From positions 9,486,001 to 9,550,000 of the forward strand of contig NZ_CP034539.1 of the NCBI RefSeq assembly GCF_003963535.1: 64,000 bases of DNA, read 5' to 3'. Positions 1 to 8,601 of the stretch are shown piece by piece. This DNA comes from Streptomyces cyaneochromogenes. GTDB lineage: Bacteria > Actinomycetota > Actinomycetes > Streptomycetales > Streptomycetaceae. Position 1 is the stretch's first letter, and each line of letters opens with the position of its first letter. Under the pieces are notes generated by a model. It made no database searches and had not been told where the DNA came from. It was given only the letters and a program-made list of their open reading frames with translations. Made by a program: the position numbers and the translations under genes.

Positions 1-358
1 GGCCGATGTGGTCCTCCGCGAAGTCGACGAAGAGCAGGCCGATATGCGGGTTCTCGGTGATGTTCCCCGCGCTGGCGAGGACCCCGTTCCCCCGGTACTC
101 GGGGTAGGTGAGGGTGCCGTCGTCCAGCACGGTGACGAAGCCCGGGGGACCGGCACGGAAGGTGACGTCACAGTTTCCGCCGGCGTCCGACGTGGACAGG
201 AACGCCATGGTCTGGCGCCCTATGAAATCCGCCATCTGCGGGGTCAACCGGGTCTGCACCTGGCGGTCGTAGAAGGTGGCGGCCTGGTCGGCCGTGCCGA
301 GAAGGTGCTGTAGACGGCGCTCGCCGACGGAGCCGGTGGACTCGTGGGTGTGGTTCAC
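1..358 (-). CDS. Pyridoxamine 5'-phosphate oxidase (PPOX) family flavoprotein, C-terminus cut by the window edge
   Basis: Only the first ~119 codons are inside the window; the gene continues past base 1. Translation from a GTG at 358 gives a PPOX-type start: an alpha-helical lead, then a stretch reading MADFIGRQTMAFLST, the usual first strand of FMN-binding split-barrel proteins ('xxFxxxxxxxFLAT'), followed by DVTFRAGPPGFV and a second strand around YRGNGVLASAGNI. The family uses FMN, F420 or heme; the cofactor cannot be told from this fragment. A purine-rich AAGGAAGG lies about 11 bases upstream of the start. It is divergent from the cyclase gene at 610. Confidence 0.75.
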   Translation of the reverse strand, partial: MNHTHESTGSVGERRLQHLLGTADQAATFYDRQVQTRLTPQMADFIGRQTMAFLSTSDAGGNCDVTFRAGPPGFVTVLDDGTLTYPEYRGNGVLASAGNITENPHIGLLFVDFAEDHIG

Positions 359-609
359 GGAACGAGCTGCCTTCCTTTGGCCTTCAGCTGGGCGTAGGGA
401 GCGACGGCACTCTAACGCCGGACGGAGCACGGTGTCGTGGTGGGCACAGGTAAGTGACGATCACCCCTTCACGGGCACACGTTCGCGACGATCTGCACGT
501 TCGCCGACAATCGGTAACTACGCGAGGATGCGCACGCTCGGCTGTTCGAGGTGGCCGCCGCCACGGTGACCTCAGGGATTCTCGGACCCGGAGTGATCGG
601 TGAGGACGG

Positions 610-1596
610 ATGAGCTCGAGTTCAGCCCAGGCCCCGGACCCTCAGGGTCCCGTGCCGGCCGATAACGGCAACGGTCCTGCCGTATCCCGTAGGGAGTTCG
701 ACGCCCTCTTCGAAGCCGTCCGCACATGGGGGCAGTGGGCCCCGGCCGACCGTGGTGCCTGGAACCGTGTGACCGCGGACCACGTGCGGCGCGCCACGGC
801 CGCGGTGCGGTCCGGGACGGTCGTCCCGACGGCACTGCCCTGGAACACCAGGTCCGGCCCCGACAACCGCAGACCGGCCCTGCACCACATGACGGATCTG
901 GGCGATGCGGAAGTCTCCGAAGCCCCCGAACCCCGCACCCACAAGGATTTCATCGCCGCCGACTACCACGGCAAGGGTGTCACCCATCTCGACGCCCTGT
1001 GCCACATCGCCTACCGGGGGCAGCTCTACGACGGCCGGACGGCGAACGAGGCCGTCGACTCCGCGGGCGCCCGCTTCGGCGCGGTGTCGACGCTCGGCCC
1101 TCTCGTCACGAAGGGTGTGCTCCTCGACCTCCCGGCCGTCCTGGGGATCCGCTGGCTGGAGCCGGGGCGAGCGGTCCACGCGAAGGACATCGTCGCGGCG
1201 GAGAAGGCGCTTGGCGTGACGATCGGCGAGGGCGACGCGGTGCTGCTGCGCTCCGGACACGTCCGGCGCCGCGCGGAACTCGGTGCCTGGGACCCCGACA
1301 CGGCGAGCGCGGGCCTCCACGTGAACGCCGTACCGCTGCTGGCCGAGCGCGGTATCGCGCTGCTGGGCGGGGACGGCGACAGCGATGTGCGGCCCTCGCC
1401 GGTGGACGGCGTGCACTCGCCGGTCCACGCCCTGGCCGTGGCCGCGATGGGGGTGCCCCTGCTGGACAACCTCGACCTGGAGGCGCTCTCCGCCGCGACC
1501 GCCGAGGCGGGGCGCCATGAATTCATGTTCGTCGTGGCGCCGTTGAACATTCCGGGCGGGACCGGTTCGCCCGTCACCCCGGTCGCGGTCCTGTGA
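610..1596 (+). CDS. Cyclase family protein (kynurenine-formamidase-like metal hydrolase)
   Basis: A 328-residue protein of the cyclase family (PF04199), metal-dependent hydrolases that include bacterial kynurenine formamidase and isatin hydrolase. The family metal motif is seen as H120 followed by THLDALCH at residues 125-132 (H126, D128, H132). A second conserved stretch, GDAVLLRSGH at about residue 208, and a C-terminal VDGVHSPVHALAVAAMGVPLLDN-type segment also fit. Length is in the range of the longer actinobacterial subgroup. A GGTGAGGA sequence precedes the ATG. The substrate is unknown. The gene stands alone, with about 120 bases before the next gene in the same direction. Confidence 0.82.
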   Translation: MSSSSAQAPDPQGPVPADNGNGPAVSRREFDALFEAVRTWGQWAPADRGAWNRVTADHVRRATAAVRSGTVVPTALPWNTRSGPDNRRPALHHMTDLGDAEVSEAPEPRTHKDFIAADYHGKGVTHLDALCHIAYRGQLYDGRTANEAVDSAGARFGAVSTLGPLVTKGVLLDLPAVLGIRWLEPGRAVHAKDIVAAEKALGVTIGEGDAVLLRSGHVRRRAELGAWDPDTASAGLHVNAVPLLAERGIALLGGDGDSDVRPSPVDGVHSPVHALAVAAMGVPLLDNLDLEALSAATAEAGRHEFMFVVAPLNIPGGTGSPVTPVAVL

Positions 1597-1716
1597 CCAC
1601 GACCCCGGTCCGGTTACCGTGCGTGAGGGATTTTACGAACCGTGACTCTCGCCCTTGATGTCCCGTATTCTCGTCAATGCCGGATATTTCCGAAGAGTGG
1701 ATTGTTGAAGGCGTGA

Positions 1717-4596
1717 GTGAGGCGAAGCGTGGTTCTGCCCGGTGGGGAACCGAAGCCGACGGGGCCTGCGACATACGGCACAGGGCCCGCTCGTTCCCGT
1801 GAGCGGTTTCTGCAGGGCGAGCCGGTCGAGACGGGCGTACGAGCGTCGATCTTGAATTCATGGCAGCGCTGTGGATCCCTGGGCCTCTCGCCGGACCAGG
1901 ACGACCTTCCCTTCCGGGACGATTTCGACCCGGACGGCCGGATCGTGCGCGCGGCCGTGCCCGTCCTCGACCGGCTGCAGTCCCGGTTCGCCGGCAGCGC
2001 GATGAACATCTCCGTCGCGGACGCGAACGGCACGGTCCTCCTGCGCCGTTTCGGAGAGGCGTCCCTGGCCAGAGCTCTCCCGGCGATCCAACGCGTCCCG
2101 GGATTCGTGTTCGCCGAGCGGGTCGCCGGTACCAACGGCATCGGTCTCGCCCTCGCGGAGCGCCGTCTCATCCGCGTGTACGGCGCCGAGCACTTCGCCG
2201 AGCGTTCTCAGGGCAGTGCCTGCCGCGCACTCCCCGTCCGGGACCCGCTCAGCGGCCGTATCGAGGGCGTCCTGTGCTTCGGATATCCGCGCAGCGCCGA
2301 GGACCCGGCGCTGGACGCCGTGATACGCAAGGCGGCGAAGGCCATCGAGCGGCGGCTGCTCGGGCAGAGCTCCGCGCGAGGGCGCGCTCTGCTGCGGGCG
2401 TACCTGGACGCGGGGGCCAGAACCGCGGCCGGTCTCCACCGCGGTGTCGGGGTGGACGAGCTGGCCCGTGAACTGCACCCCCGGGACCGGTCCGTCCTCG
2501 TGGGGACGGCCACCGAACTGATCTCCCGCGGGGATCGAGCCGCTGTCGACGTGCACCTGTCCGACGGCCGGCGGGTCACGCTCGTGAGCCGTCCGGTGAC
2601 GAGTGCCTCCGGGGTGGCGGGTATCGCCATCGAGGCCTTCCTCCCCGCCCTCTCGCGCGCAAAGTCCCTCGCCGTCCCGCGGCAGGCCGACGAGCCGCTG
2701 GGCCTCCCCGCCGACCTTGCCGACATCCGTGGCGGCCCGCTGCCGGGGACTGTGCACGCCGCCCCGGCGCCCGAGCCTCACTCCGTCACCGCGTCGTCCA
2801 GGCTCCTGCCCGTCGCCGCACCCGGCCAGGGCGTCACGATCACCGACTCCGGCGACGCTACGGACCACCACCCCGACTCCCCGCCCCCGGCGAGAGGCCT
2901 CGTGCTGGTGGGGGAGCCGCACGTGGGGACGTACGCCCTGGCCGCGCGCCGCCGCCTGGAGTTGCTCTCCGAGACCAGCACCCGCATAGGCACCACCCTC
3001 GACATTCGCCGTACCGCCGAGGAACTCGCCGAGACGGCGGTGCCGCGGTTGGCCGACTTCGTCACCATCGACCTGCCCGAGGCCGTACTGCGCGGTGAGG
3101 AGGCCGCCGATCCCGGCGGTGACCTGCGCCGTACGGTGGTCCACGGCATTCGCGACAACCTTCCCTTCAAGCCGGTGGGCAAGCGGGTCGACTACGGCCC
3201 GACCACGCCCCACCTGCGGTGTCTGACCAGCGGGCAGGCAGTGCTGGAACCGGACCTGAAGGCCGCCGCGGGCTGGCTCGCGCAGGACCCCGAGCACACC
3301 GAGCAGCTGCTGAGCCATGTCCACTCCCTCATCGCGGTGCCCTTGGTCGCCCGCGGCGTGGTGCTGGGCATCGCCGGCTTCTACCGGGGACAGGACCCCG
3401 CACCCTTCGATGACGACGACCGCTCGCTGGCCCAGGAACTGGCCACCCGAGCCGCCCTGTCCATCGACAACGCACGCCGCTACACGCGCGAACGCGCCAT
3501 GGTCCTGGCCCTGCAGCACAGCCTGCTCCCGCACGGCCTGCCCGATCAGGACTCGGTCGAGGTCGCGCATCGCTACCTGCCCGCTGAATCCGACGTCGGT
3601 GGGGACTGGTACGACGTCGTACCCCTCTCGGGGACCCGTGTCGGCCTCTTCGTCGGCGACGTCGTCGGACACGGCATGCTCTCCGCCGCCACCATGGGCC
3701 GCCTGCGCACCGCCGCACGCAGCTTCGCCGAACTCGACTTCCCACCGGACGACGTCCTCACCCACCTCGACAACCTCGTGGGACGCCTGGACCGGGAGGA
3801 CCCCGTCTCCGACGGCGGCGGCATCATCGGCGCCACCTGCCTGTACGCGATCTACGACCCGACCACGCAGCAGTGCAGCATGGCCCGCGCAGGCCATCCA
3901 CCGCCCGCGGTGGTCCACCCCGACGGCGCGGTGTCCTTCCCGGACCTGCCCGCCGGGCCTCCTCTCGGTCTCGGCGGCCTGCCCTTCGAATCCGCCGAGA
4001 TCCACCTCCCCGAGGGCAGTCAGCTCGTCCTCTACACGGACGGGCTCATAGAGGACCGGCAACGCGACGTCGACATGGTCCTCGACCAGCTGCGAGGAAC
4101 CCTGGCCCACCCGGAGCGCACGCCCGAGGAAGCCTGTCAGGCCGTCCTGGACACCGTGGCGCCCGCTCATCCCTGCGACGACATCGCCCTGCTCGTCGCC
4201 CGCACCCACGCCCTGGACCCCGACCGCATCGCCACCTGGGACCTGCCCGCCGACCCGGCCCTGGTCAGCGAGGTCCGCGCCTGCGCCGTCCGGCAACTGG
4301 CCGACTGGGGCCTCGACGAGGCCGCGTTCGCCGCGGAACTCATGCTCAGCGAGCTGGTCACCAACGCCATCCGCCACGGCACCGGGCCCGTCCGGGTACG
4401 GCTGCTCCACGGCCGCACCCTGATCTGCGAGGTCTCCGACACCAGCAACACCGCCCCGCACCTGCGCCGGGCGGCCGGCACCGACGAGGGCGGCCGTGGC
4501 CTGTTCCTCGTCGCGCAGCTGTCACGGAGCTGGGGTACGCGCTACCTCCCGCAGGGCAAGGTCATCTGGGCCGAGTGCGGGCTCGCCGGTGTTTGA
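1717..4596 (+). CDS. SpoIIE-type PP2C phosphatase with AcoR/DhaR-like sensor, GAF and anti-sigma-type ATPase domains
   Basis: A 959-residue cytoplasmic signalling protein. Residues ~35-220 look like the sensor front of AcoR/DhaR activators: the ILNSWQRC signature near residue 48, then a GAF domain with a GTNGIG motif. Residues ~410-590 form a second GAF domain. Residues ~590-820 are a SpoIIE-type PP2C phosphatase with its metal-ligand motifs VGGDWYDV, VGDVVGHG, YTDGLIED and DDIALLV. Residues ~830-955 are a HATPase_c_2 (RsbW-like serine kinase/anti-sigma) domain with ELVTNAIRHG and DEGGRGLFLV. Such fusions act in partner-switching control of sigma factors. The start is a GTG; a more upstream GTG at 1713 is in another frame. 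The proposed cognate sigma or antagonist is not in the window. Confidence 0.9.
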   Translation: MRRSVVLPGGEPKPTGPATYGTGPARSRERFLQGEPVETGVRASILNSWQRCGSLGLSPDQDDLPFRDDFDPDGRIVRAAVPVLDRLQSRFAGSAMNISVADANGTVLLRRFGEASLARALPAIQRVPGFVFAERVAGTNGIGLALAERRLIRVYGAEHFAERSQGSACRALPVRDPLSGRIEGVLCFGYPRSAEDPALDAVIRKAAKAIERRLLGQSSARGRALLRAYLDAGARTAAGLHRGVGVDELARELHPRDRSVLVGTATELISRGDRAAVDVHLSDGRRVTLVSRPVTSASGVAGIAIEAFLPALSRAKSLAVPRQADEPLGLPADLADIRGGPLPGTVHAAPAPEPHSVTASSRLLPVAAPGQGVTITDSGDATDHHPDSPPPARGLVLVGEPHVGTYALAARRRLELLSETSTRIGTTLDIRRTAEELAETAVPRLADFVTIDLPEAVLRGEEAADPGGDLRRTVVHGIRDNLPFKPVGKRVDYGPTTPHLRCLTSGQAVLEPDLKAAAGWLAQDPEHTEQLLSHVHSLIAVPLVARGVVLGIAGFYRGQDPAPFDDDDRSLAQELATRAALSIDNARRYTRERAMVLALQHSLLPHGLPDQDSVEVAHRYLPAESDVGGDWYDVVPLSGTRVGLFVGDVVGHGMLSAATMGRLRTAARSFAELDFPPDDVLTHLDNLVGRLDREDPVSDGGGIIGATCLYAIYDPTTQQCSMARAGHPPPAVVHPDGAVSFPDLPAGPPLGLGGLPFESAEIHLPEGSQLVLYTDGLIEDRQRDVDMVLDQLRGTLAHPERTPEEACQAVLDTVAPAHPCDDIALLVARTHALDPDRIATWDLPADPALVSEVRACAVRQLADWGLDEAAFAAELMLSELVTNAIRHGTGPVRVRLLHGRTLICEVSDTSNTAPHLRRAAGTDEGGRGLFLVAQLSRSWGTRYLPQGKVIWAECGLAGV

Positions 4597-4695
4597 CGGC
4601 AATGCCTCACATGCAATGACTGAAATGTCATGATCTGATCCGTTGGTGTCCCCTCATGAAAGCCGCGAAGAACGTGCCAGGCCGACCCCGGGGAG

Positions 4696-6249
4696 ATGTC
4701 CGTGGACGACGCTCCCGACACCGCTGACGAGGCGATCCCGCCCTTCGGAGCGCAACCTCTGGTCCGCATCCGCGGGCTCCGCAAGAGGTTCGGGGGGACC
4801 GTCGCGCTGGCCGGGGTCGACCTCGACGTCCACGCCGGCAGCGTCCTCGCCCTCCTGGGCCCCAACGGCGCCGGAAAATCCACGCTCATCAAGGTGCTCT
4901 CCGGCGTCCACCACGCCGACGCCGGGCAGATCACGGTGGACGGGCACCCACTCGGAAGCCATGCCGCAGCGCACAGCATGTCCTTCATCCACCAGGACCT
5001 CGGTCTCGTCGAGTGGATGACGGTCGCCGAGAACATCGCCCTGAGCACCGGGTACGCGCGCCGTGCCGGGCTGATCTCCTGGCGGCGGACCCGCGAGGAC
5101 AGCACCGACGCCCTGCGGACCGTCGCCGCGCATCTCGACCCCGACACACCGATCGCCCACCTCGCCCCCACCGAACGCTCCCTGGTCGCCATCGCCCGAG
5201 CCCTGGCGGCGCGGGCGAAGCTCATCGTCCTCGACGAGCCCACCGCCCGCCTCCCGGCCTCGGACTGCGCCCGGCTCTTCCGTGTCCTGCACGCGCTGCG
5301 CGACCGGGGACACGGCATCCTCTACGTCAGCCACCGCCTGGACGAGGTGTACGAGGTGGCCGACACCTTCGCGGTCCTGCGCGACGGGCGCCTCGTCAGC
5401 CACGGCCCGCTCGCCGGCCACAGCCCCGCCCGCCTGGTGCACGACATCGTCGGCGAGGAACTGACCCACCGCCACCCCGCCCGGATCCCCGCCCACGGCC
5501 CCGCCGTCCTGACACTCGACGGCGTACGGACCACGGACGCGGGACCGGTCAGTCTGGAACTCAGGGCCGGAGAAGTCGTTGCACTGGTCGGCCTCTCGGG
5601 CGCCGGACACCTGGGCCTGGGCCGGGCCCTGGCCGGCGCCCGGCCCGTCGTCGCCGGGAGGGTGCTCCTCGGCGGCCGGCCGTACCGCCCGCGTGGGGTC
5701 GCGGACGCCGTGGGCCGCGGTGTCGGCCTGGTGCCCGGGGACCGACAGCGGGAGGCCTGCCTCGCCGAGCTGACCGTACGGGAGAACCTGCTGGCCAACC
5801 CCCGCGCCGGAGGCCCCCCGGTGCCGCGGTGGATCAGTCCCCGCCGTGAACGCGCCGAGGCCACCACCCTCATCGAACGGTTCTCGGTGCGGCCACGCGA
5901 CAGCGAGGCCCCCATCGCCACCCTGTCCGGTGGAAACCAGCAGAAGGTGATGATCAGCCGTTGGCTGCGAGCGGGCCCGCGCCTGCTGATCCTGGAGGAG
6001 CCGACCGCGAGCGTGGACGTAGGTGCCAAGGCCGCGGTCCACCGGCTGCTCGACGAGGCGCTGGCCGCCGGCCTCGCGGTCCTGCTCATCTCCACCGACT
6101 TCGAGGAGGTCGTCGGCGCGTGCCGGCGCGCCCTGGTCTTCGTCGGCGGGTCCGTGACGGCCGAGCTGAGCGGCCCGGCCCTCACCGTCGCCGGGCTCAC
6201 CCGGTCGGCTTCGGCCATGCCACCCTCCGGAACCGCGACGCACCCATGA
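4696..6249 (+). CDS. Sugar-type ABC transporter ATP-binding protein (RbsA/MglA family)
   Basis: A 517-residue protein with two ABC ATPase halves, as in RbsA, MglA and XylG. The first half has an intact Walker A (GPNGAGKST, ~residue 55) and Walker B (LIVLDEPTA), but its signature loop reads LAPTERS instead of LSxGQ. The second half lacks the Walker A lysine (GLSGAGHLGLG), as usual for the family, but has a good signature (LSGGNQQ) and Walker B written LILEEPT. The ATG follows a GGGGAG ribosome site. The stop overlaps the next start by ATGA, so 4696-8536 is one operon with the permease and binding protein. The substrate is probably a simple sugar or small carbohydrate-like molecule. Confidence 0.9.
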   Translation: MSVDDAPDTADEAIPPFGAQPLVRIRGLRKRFGGTVALAGVDLDVHAGSVLALLGPNGAGKSTLIKVLSGVHHADAGQITVDGHPLGSHAAAHSMSFIHQDLGLVEWMTVAENIALSTGYARRAGLISWRRTREDSTDALRTVAAHLDPDTPIAHLAPTERSLVAIARALAARAKLIVLDEPTARLPASDCARLFRVLHALRDRGHGILYVSHRLDEVYEVADTFAVLRDGRLVSHGPLAGHSPARLVHDIVGEELTHRHPARIPAHGPAVLTLDGVRTTDAGPVSLELRAGEVVALVGLSGAGHLGLGRALAGARPVVAGRVLLGGRPYRPRGVADAVGRGVGLVPGDRQREACLAELTVRENLLANPRAGGPPVPRWISPRRERAEATTLIERFSVRPRDSEAPIATLSGGNQQKVMISRWLRAGPRLLILEEPTASVDVGAKAAVHRLLDEALAAGLAVLLISTDFEEVVGACRRALVFVGGSVTAELSGPALTVAGLTRSASAMPPSGTATHP

Positions 6250-7304
6250 CCCCGTCGCCGCACCGCCCGGGCGGGCACCTCATCGGCGCCTACGGGCTGC
6301 TGGCCCTCACCGGCCTGCTCTTCCTGATCTTCTCCCTCGCCCTGCCGCGCACCTTTCCCACGCTGGACACCGTCGACTCGATCCTGTCCAACCAGTCGAT
6401 CCCGGCCGTCCTCGCGCTCGCCGCCATGGTCCCCATCGTCACCGGCGCGTTCGATCTCTCGATCGGCTACGGCCTCGGCCTCGCCCACGTCATGGTGATG
6501 CAGCTGATCGTCAACGACGGGTGGCCCTGGCCGCTCGCCTGCCTCGCGGTGATCGTCGCAGGGGCGGTCGTCGGCGTCCTCAACGGTGTCGTCGTCGTGT
6601 TCGGCCGGATCGACTCCTTCATCGCCACGCTCGGCACCGGCAGCATGCTGTACGCCGTCACCGGCTGGGTGACCGAAGGCGGCCGGATCGTCCCCGGACC
6701 GCAGGGCCTCCCGGCAGCCTTCACCGACCTCTACGACTCCACGTTCCTGGGCCTGCCGGTCCCCGCCTTCTACGTGCTCGCGCTCGCGGCCGCCCTCTGG
6801 CTGGTGCTGGAACGGCTGCCGCTCGGCCGGTACCTGTACGTCATCGGGTCGAACCCGCGCGCCGCCGACCTGGTCGGCATCCCGACCCGCAGATACACCC
6901 TCTACACGTTCACCGCGTCGGGGTTGATCGTCGGCTTCGCCGGTGTACTGCTCGCGGCCCAGCAGCAGATCGGCAACCCCAGCGTCGGTCTCGACTACCT
7001 GCTGCCCGCCTTCACCGGCGCCCTGCTCGGTGCCACCGCGATCAAACCCGGCCGGCCCAACGCCCTGGGCACCGTCGTCGCCGTCGCCGTGCTGGCCGTC
7101 GGTCTCACCGGCATCGGACAGATGGGCGCCGACTTCTGGACGGTCCCGCTGTTCCACGGCGGCACCCTGCTCCTCGCCGTCGGCCTGGCCGGCTACGCGG
7201 CCCGCCGCCGACTGCGTACCGGCGCCGTATCGGCCCGCGATGCGCCCGCCGAGCCACCGCCCACCCCGACGCAGGACGACGGTGCCACGGGCACCGCTCC
7301 ATGA
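6246..7304 (+). CDS. ABC transporter permease (RbsC/BPD_transp_2 family)
   Basis: A 352-residue integral membrane protein with about 8-10 hydrophobic segments. It carries the RbsC-family stretch VTGAFDLSIGYGLG near residue 65 (compare ITGGIDLSVG) and a conserved GSNPRAADLVGIPTRRY loop around residue 205, which contacts the ATPase. The ATG at 6246 overlaps the ATPase stop; longer frames upstream only read through the ATPase gene. It forms the membrane channel of the transporter with the proteins on both sides. The last ~35 residues are a charged, proline-rich cytoplasmic tail. Confidence 0.9.
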   Translation: MTPSPHRPGGHLIGAYGLLALTGLLFLIFSLALPRTFPTLDTVDSILSNQSIPAVLALAAMVPIVTGAFDLSIGYGLGLAHVMVMQLIVNDGWPWPLACLAVIVAGAVVGVLNGVVVVFGRIDSFIATLGTGSMLYAVTGWVTEGGRIVPGPQGLPAAFTDLYDSTFLGLPVPAFYVLALAAALWLVLERLPLGRYLYVIGSNPRAADLVGIPTRRYTLYTFTASGLIVGFAGVLLAAQQQIGNPSVGLDYLLPAFTGALLGATAIKPGRPNALGTVVAVAVLAVGLTGIGQMGADFWTVPLFHGGTLLLAVGLAGYAARRRLRTGAVSARDAPAEPPPTPTQDDGATGTAP

Positions 7305-7366
7305 ACCGCACCAAGGGCCCCTCGCCCGGTCGTGTCCTCCCGCCCATGACTCCGTGAGGAGCTCTC

Positions 7367-8536
7367 GTGCACCGCATCGGCAACCGCAAGGCCTTCACCG
7401 GCGTCCCCCGGGTCCGGCGCGCCGCCTGCGCCCTGCTGGCGACGGCATCCGTCCTTGTCGGCTGCGAACGCGGCTCGCAGAGCGGGCCGGACGAGTCCAC
7501 CGCGGGCCCGAGCGGCTGTCCTGAGGTCCGCGCCCGGGCCCAGGCGGCGGTCAGCCGGGCGGAGGAGACCGACGTCTCCTGGGACGGGCCGACCACCGGC
7601 CCCGCGGCGGAGCCCGGCAAGACCATCGTCTACGTCGCCCAGACCATGACCAACCCCGGCGTCGCCGGCGCCGCGAACGGGGTCAAGGAAGCGGCGCGGG
7701 TCATCGGCTGGAACGTACGGGTGATCGACGGCGGGGGCACCCCGGCCGGCATCCAGGCGGCCATGAGCCAGGCAGTGGCCGTCAGGCCCTCGGGCATCGT
7801 CATCGGCGGCTTCGACCCCAATGCGACCTCGCAGCAGGTCACGAGGGCCAACGCGGAGGGCATCGCGCTCATCGGCTGGCACGCCGTCGCCACTCCCGGC
7901 CCCAGTCGGCGGCCCGAGCTCTTCACCAACGTCACCACCCGGGTCGAGGACGTCGCCGCCATCAGCGCGCAATGGATCATCGCCGACTCGAACGGCCGTG
8001 CCGGCGCCGTGCTCATCACCGACGCCTCGATCCCCTTCGCCAAGAACAAGTCCGACCTGATCAGAAGGGAGCTCGCCACCTGCCCCGGCGTGAAGCTGTT
8101 GTCGTACGAGAACATCCCGATCCCGGACGCGAGCAGCCGTACCCCTCGCGTGATCGCCTCCCTCCTCTCCCGCTTCCAGAACAGGTGGACCCACTCCGTC
8201 GCCATCAACGACCTGTACTTCGCCGACGCGGCGCCCGCATTCAGAGCGGCCGACGAGAAGGGCTCCGGCCCGCCGTTCAACATCGGCGCCGGCGACGGCG
8301 ACCCCTCCGCCTTCCAGCGGATCAACGGCAGGCAGTACCAGGCCGCCACCGTGCCCGAGCCGCTGTCCCAGCAGGGCTGGCAGATCGTCGACGAGTTCAA
8401 CCGAGCCTTCGCCGGCCGGCCCGCCAGCGGGTACGTGGCCCCCGTCCACATCGCCACGGCCGACAACAGCGAAGGAGCCACGACCTGGGATCCGTCGGGC
8501 TACCGGGAGGCCTACCGGAAGATCTGGGGCAAGTGA
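7367..8536 (+). CDS. Sugar-binding lipoprotein of the RbsB/periplasmic-binding-protein type
   Basis: A 389-residue substrate-binding protein. The N-terminus has basic residues, a hydrophobic stretch and a lipobox (VLVGC, Cys ~33), so it should be anchored outside the membrane. Residues ~85 onward follow the RbsB fold: IVYVAQTMTNPGVAG (compare VSTLNNPFF), then repeats of hinge and pocket segments such as PSGIVIGGFDPNA. It starts with GTG after a GAGGAG ribosome site, 62 bases after the permease. It completes the transporter of the operon. The ligand cannot be assigned; binding-pocket residues do not point me to ribose, xylose or AI-2. Confidence 0.85.
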   Translation: MHRIGNRKAFTGVPRVRRAACALLATASVLVGCERGSQSGPDESTAGPSGCPEVRARAQAAVSRAEETDVSWDGPTTGPAAEPGKTIVYVAQTMTNPGVAGAANGVKEAARVIGWNVRVIDGGGTPAGIQAAMSQAVAVRPSGIVIGGFDPNATSQQVTRANAEGIALIGWHAVATPGPSRRPELFTNVTTRVEDVAAISAQWIIADSNGRAGAVLITDASIPFAKNKSDLIRRELATCPGVKLLSYENIPIPDASSRTPRVIASLLSRFQNRWTHSVAINDLYFADAAPAFRAADEKGSGPPFNIGAGDGDPSAFQRINGRQYQAATVPEPLSQQGWQIVDEFNRAFAGRPASGYVAPVHIATADNSEGATTWDPSGYREAYRKIWGK

Positions 8537-8574
8537 CGACGGCGTCGGGCACGGCCGCCCGCGCGGCGCCGTCG
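8537..8574. terminator. Possible hairpin terminator between convergent genes
   Basis: The arms CGACGGCG (8537-8544) and CGCCGTCG (8567-8574) are perfectly complementary. They lie in the 65-base gap between the binding-protein gene and the convergent phosphatase gene. The loop is long (~22 bases), so this is only a candidate. Confidence 0.35.
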
Positions 8575-8601
8575 ACGTGCTCCGGATGATCGCCGCCGCC
8601 C

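Noticed and set aside
1858..4461. Long minus-strand open frame opposite the first phosphatase gene
   Set aside because: It is the antisense shadow of a G/C-rich gene: composition is Gly/Val/Arg/Asp-rich with no domain, and the plus strand has clear motifs.
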